Origin: Clostridiales bacterium UBA3680
GTDB lineage: Bacteria; Bacillota; Clostridia; Lachnospirales; CAG-274
DNA length: 7,513 nucleotides
NCBI GenBank assembly: GCA_002372875.1
Contig: DFJD01000071.1
Coordinates: 1 to 7,513, forward strand
Direction of reading: 5' to 3'
Under the pieces are notes generated by a model. It saw only the letters and a list, made by a program, of their open reading frames with translations. It was not told where the DNA came from and made no database searches. The position numbers and the translations under genes are program-made. Shown piece by piece: positions 7,173-7,513 of the stretch (position 1 is the stretch's first letter; each line of letters begins with the position of its first letter).

Positions 7173-7348
7173 TTCCTTAGTAGGGCAAGGAACCACCGGT
7201 CAATGATATTCGTATTCCGCAGAAATAAATTTCTGCTACATACTCATAACCAACGGAATTGCAAGCAATTCCAAATTCAGTGGGAGCTTGAACTTCCACT
7301 GAATTTTAAGTAAGCACCCCCGCTTTAGAAGCAGGGGACTTCCTTAGT
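7173..7348. mobile_element. Gene-less IS200/IS605-like element (putative)
   Basis: A non-coding stretch bounded by 9-base direct repeats TTCCTTAGT (7173-7181 and 7340-7348) is packed with hairpins: 7219-7236 (perfect 8-bp stem, loop AA), 7255-7272 (perfect 8-bp stem, loop AA), 7273-7306 (14-bp stem with one mismatch or wobble, loop of 6) and 7317-7337 (CCCC-GCTT stem with one mismatch, loop TAG). The last hairpin, with its CGCTTTAGAAGC top and position at one end, resembles the right-end hairpin of IS200/IS605-family elements (single-strand transposons with TnpA/TnpB). No tnpA or tnpB is present, so it would be a non-autonomous derivative. The alternative is a conserved structured leader RNA. 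Family assignment rests on pattern resemblance only. Confidence 0.5.
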
Positions 7349-7355
7349 TTGTTAA

Positions 7356-7384
7356 ATTATAGCAATAAATATATTATTTTACAA
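7356..7384 (-). promoter_or_regulatory. Sigma-A-type promoter for the folate operon
   Basis: On the minus strand a TATAAT box (7361-7356) lies exactly 17 bases after TTGTAA (7384-7379). It is preceded by TGC, giving an extended -10 (TGCTATAAT). The sequence upstream of the -35 is strongly A/T-rich, like an UP element. It points toward folC-HD, about 210 bases upstream of its start codon. This is the only convincing promoter found and probably drives the whole gene run. Confidence 0.75.
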
Positions 7385-7441
7385 GCTTAAAATAATTATG
7401 TTGATTTATTTTATATAAAGGATTAAAATAAAATTACGGAT

Positions 7442-7513
7442 AATTAAGTGTTCGACCGAAGAATCCTAAAAGGATTTGTCTTCGGAAAATATCTAAGGAA
7501 ACACTGATTAATT
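7442..7513 (+). repeat. Cruciform-like repeat unit containing repeat copy 3 (right edge)
   Basis: The window ends inside the core GAAACACTGATTAATT (7498-7513, plus strand), inverted relative to copies 1 and 2. Upstream lies a strong hairpin: CCGAAGA (7456-7462) pairs with TCTTCGG (7479-7485), and ATCCT (7463-7467) pairs with AGGAT (7471-7475), leaving a TTG bulge. An AATTAAGTGTT arm at 7442-7452 is an imperfect inverted match to the terminal core, so the unit looks like a small palindromic element of about 72 bases, possibly continuing beyond the window. No T-run follows the hairpin on either strand, so it is not called a terminator. Confidence 0.55.

Larger units (their letters stand above)
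7143..7355 (-). promoter_or_regulatory. Structured 5' leader of the folate operon
   Basis: If transcription starts just after the -10 box, near 7349, the mRNA has a leader of about 207 bases before the TTG start. It contains the stem-loops of the embedded element plus a stem TTCCTT (7192-7187 on the minus strand) with AAGGAA (7178-7173), eight-base loop. The same UUCCUU could instead pair with the GAGGAA inside the folC ribosome binding site (7156-7149 region). No stem is followed by a U-run, so classical attenuation is not obvious. The sequence does not match the tetrahydrofolate riboswitch as I know it. Regulatory function is inference. Confidence 0.4.

Noticed and set aside
7143..7196. Extended folC reading frame starting at the GTG at 7196
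   Set aside because: It passes through the structured leader and the ribosome binding site at 7149-7156, adds residues not typical of FolC, and has no ribosome binding site of its own.
7143..7349. Tetrahydrofolate riboswitch upstream of the folate operon
   Set aside because: Expected from the context, but the conserved core sequences I know for this riboswitch are not visible; the stems look like transposon-end hairpins instead.
7456..7485. Rho-independent terminator at the strong right-edge hairpin
   Set aside because: Neither strand has a T-run after the stem, and no gene in the window ends there.

Overview
The window reads as an AT-rich chromosomal segment from a low-GC Gram-positive bacterium, most likely a Clostridia member (Bacillota). 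The evidence is the AAGGAGG-type ribosome binding sites, a fused FolB-FolK, a copper-amine-oxidase-type N-terminal-domain secreted protein, and an HD-domain protein with a C-terminal cysteine cluster. I cannot assign a genus from sequence alone. The first and last bases lie in or next to copies of one short repeat, so this may be a whole contig whose assembly broke at multicopy repeats.

Every convincing gene is on the minus strand, forming one run read from right to left. The right end (7143-7513) holds a short cruciform-like repeat unit, a strong minus-strand promoter (about 7384-7356), and a roughly 200-base leader. The leader contains four stem-loops flanked by 9-base direct repeats and looks like an IS200/IS605-type element without its genes. 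Then come a FolC fused to an HD hydrolase domain (7142-5448, TTG start), a 166-base gap carrying another repeat copy, folP (5281-4478), a FolB-FolK fusion (4476-3673), an unrecognised 140-residue protein (3676-3254), a secreted protein with a copper-amine-oxidase N-terminal domain (3257-2259), and two ABC-2-type membrane permease subunits (2251-1046 and 1049-39). Junctions from folP onward are 4-base ATGA overlaps or gaps of 1-7 bases, as expected for a co-transcribed, translationally coupled operon.

Functionally, FolB, FolK, FolP and FolC carry dihydroneopterin to dihydrofolate and on to polyglutamates. FolE and a recognisable dihydroneopterin-triphosphate phosphatase are not in the window; the HD phosphohydrolase domain fused to FolC is a natural candidate for the dephosphorylation steps. 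The distal half (small cytoplasmic protein, secreted protein, two exporter-type permeases without an ATPase) has no obvious link to folate, yet is tightly joined to the same transcription unit. The last permease ends 14 bases before a repeat copy and lacks the final transmembrane helix seen in its partner, so it may be 3'-truncated.

No rRNA, tRNA, CRISPR array, transposase or phage gene was seen. The most interesting points are the FolC-HD fusion, the folate/exporter linkage, the structured element in the operon leader, and the short repeat family placed at gene ends.
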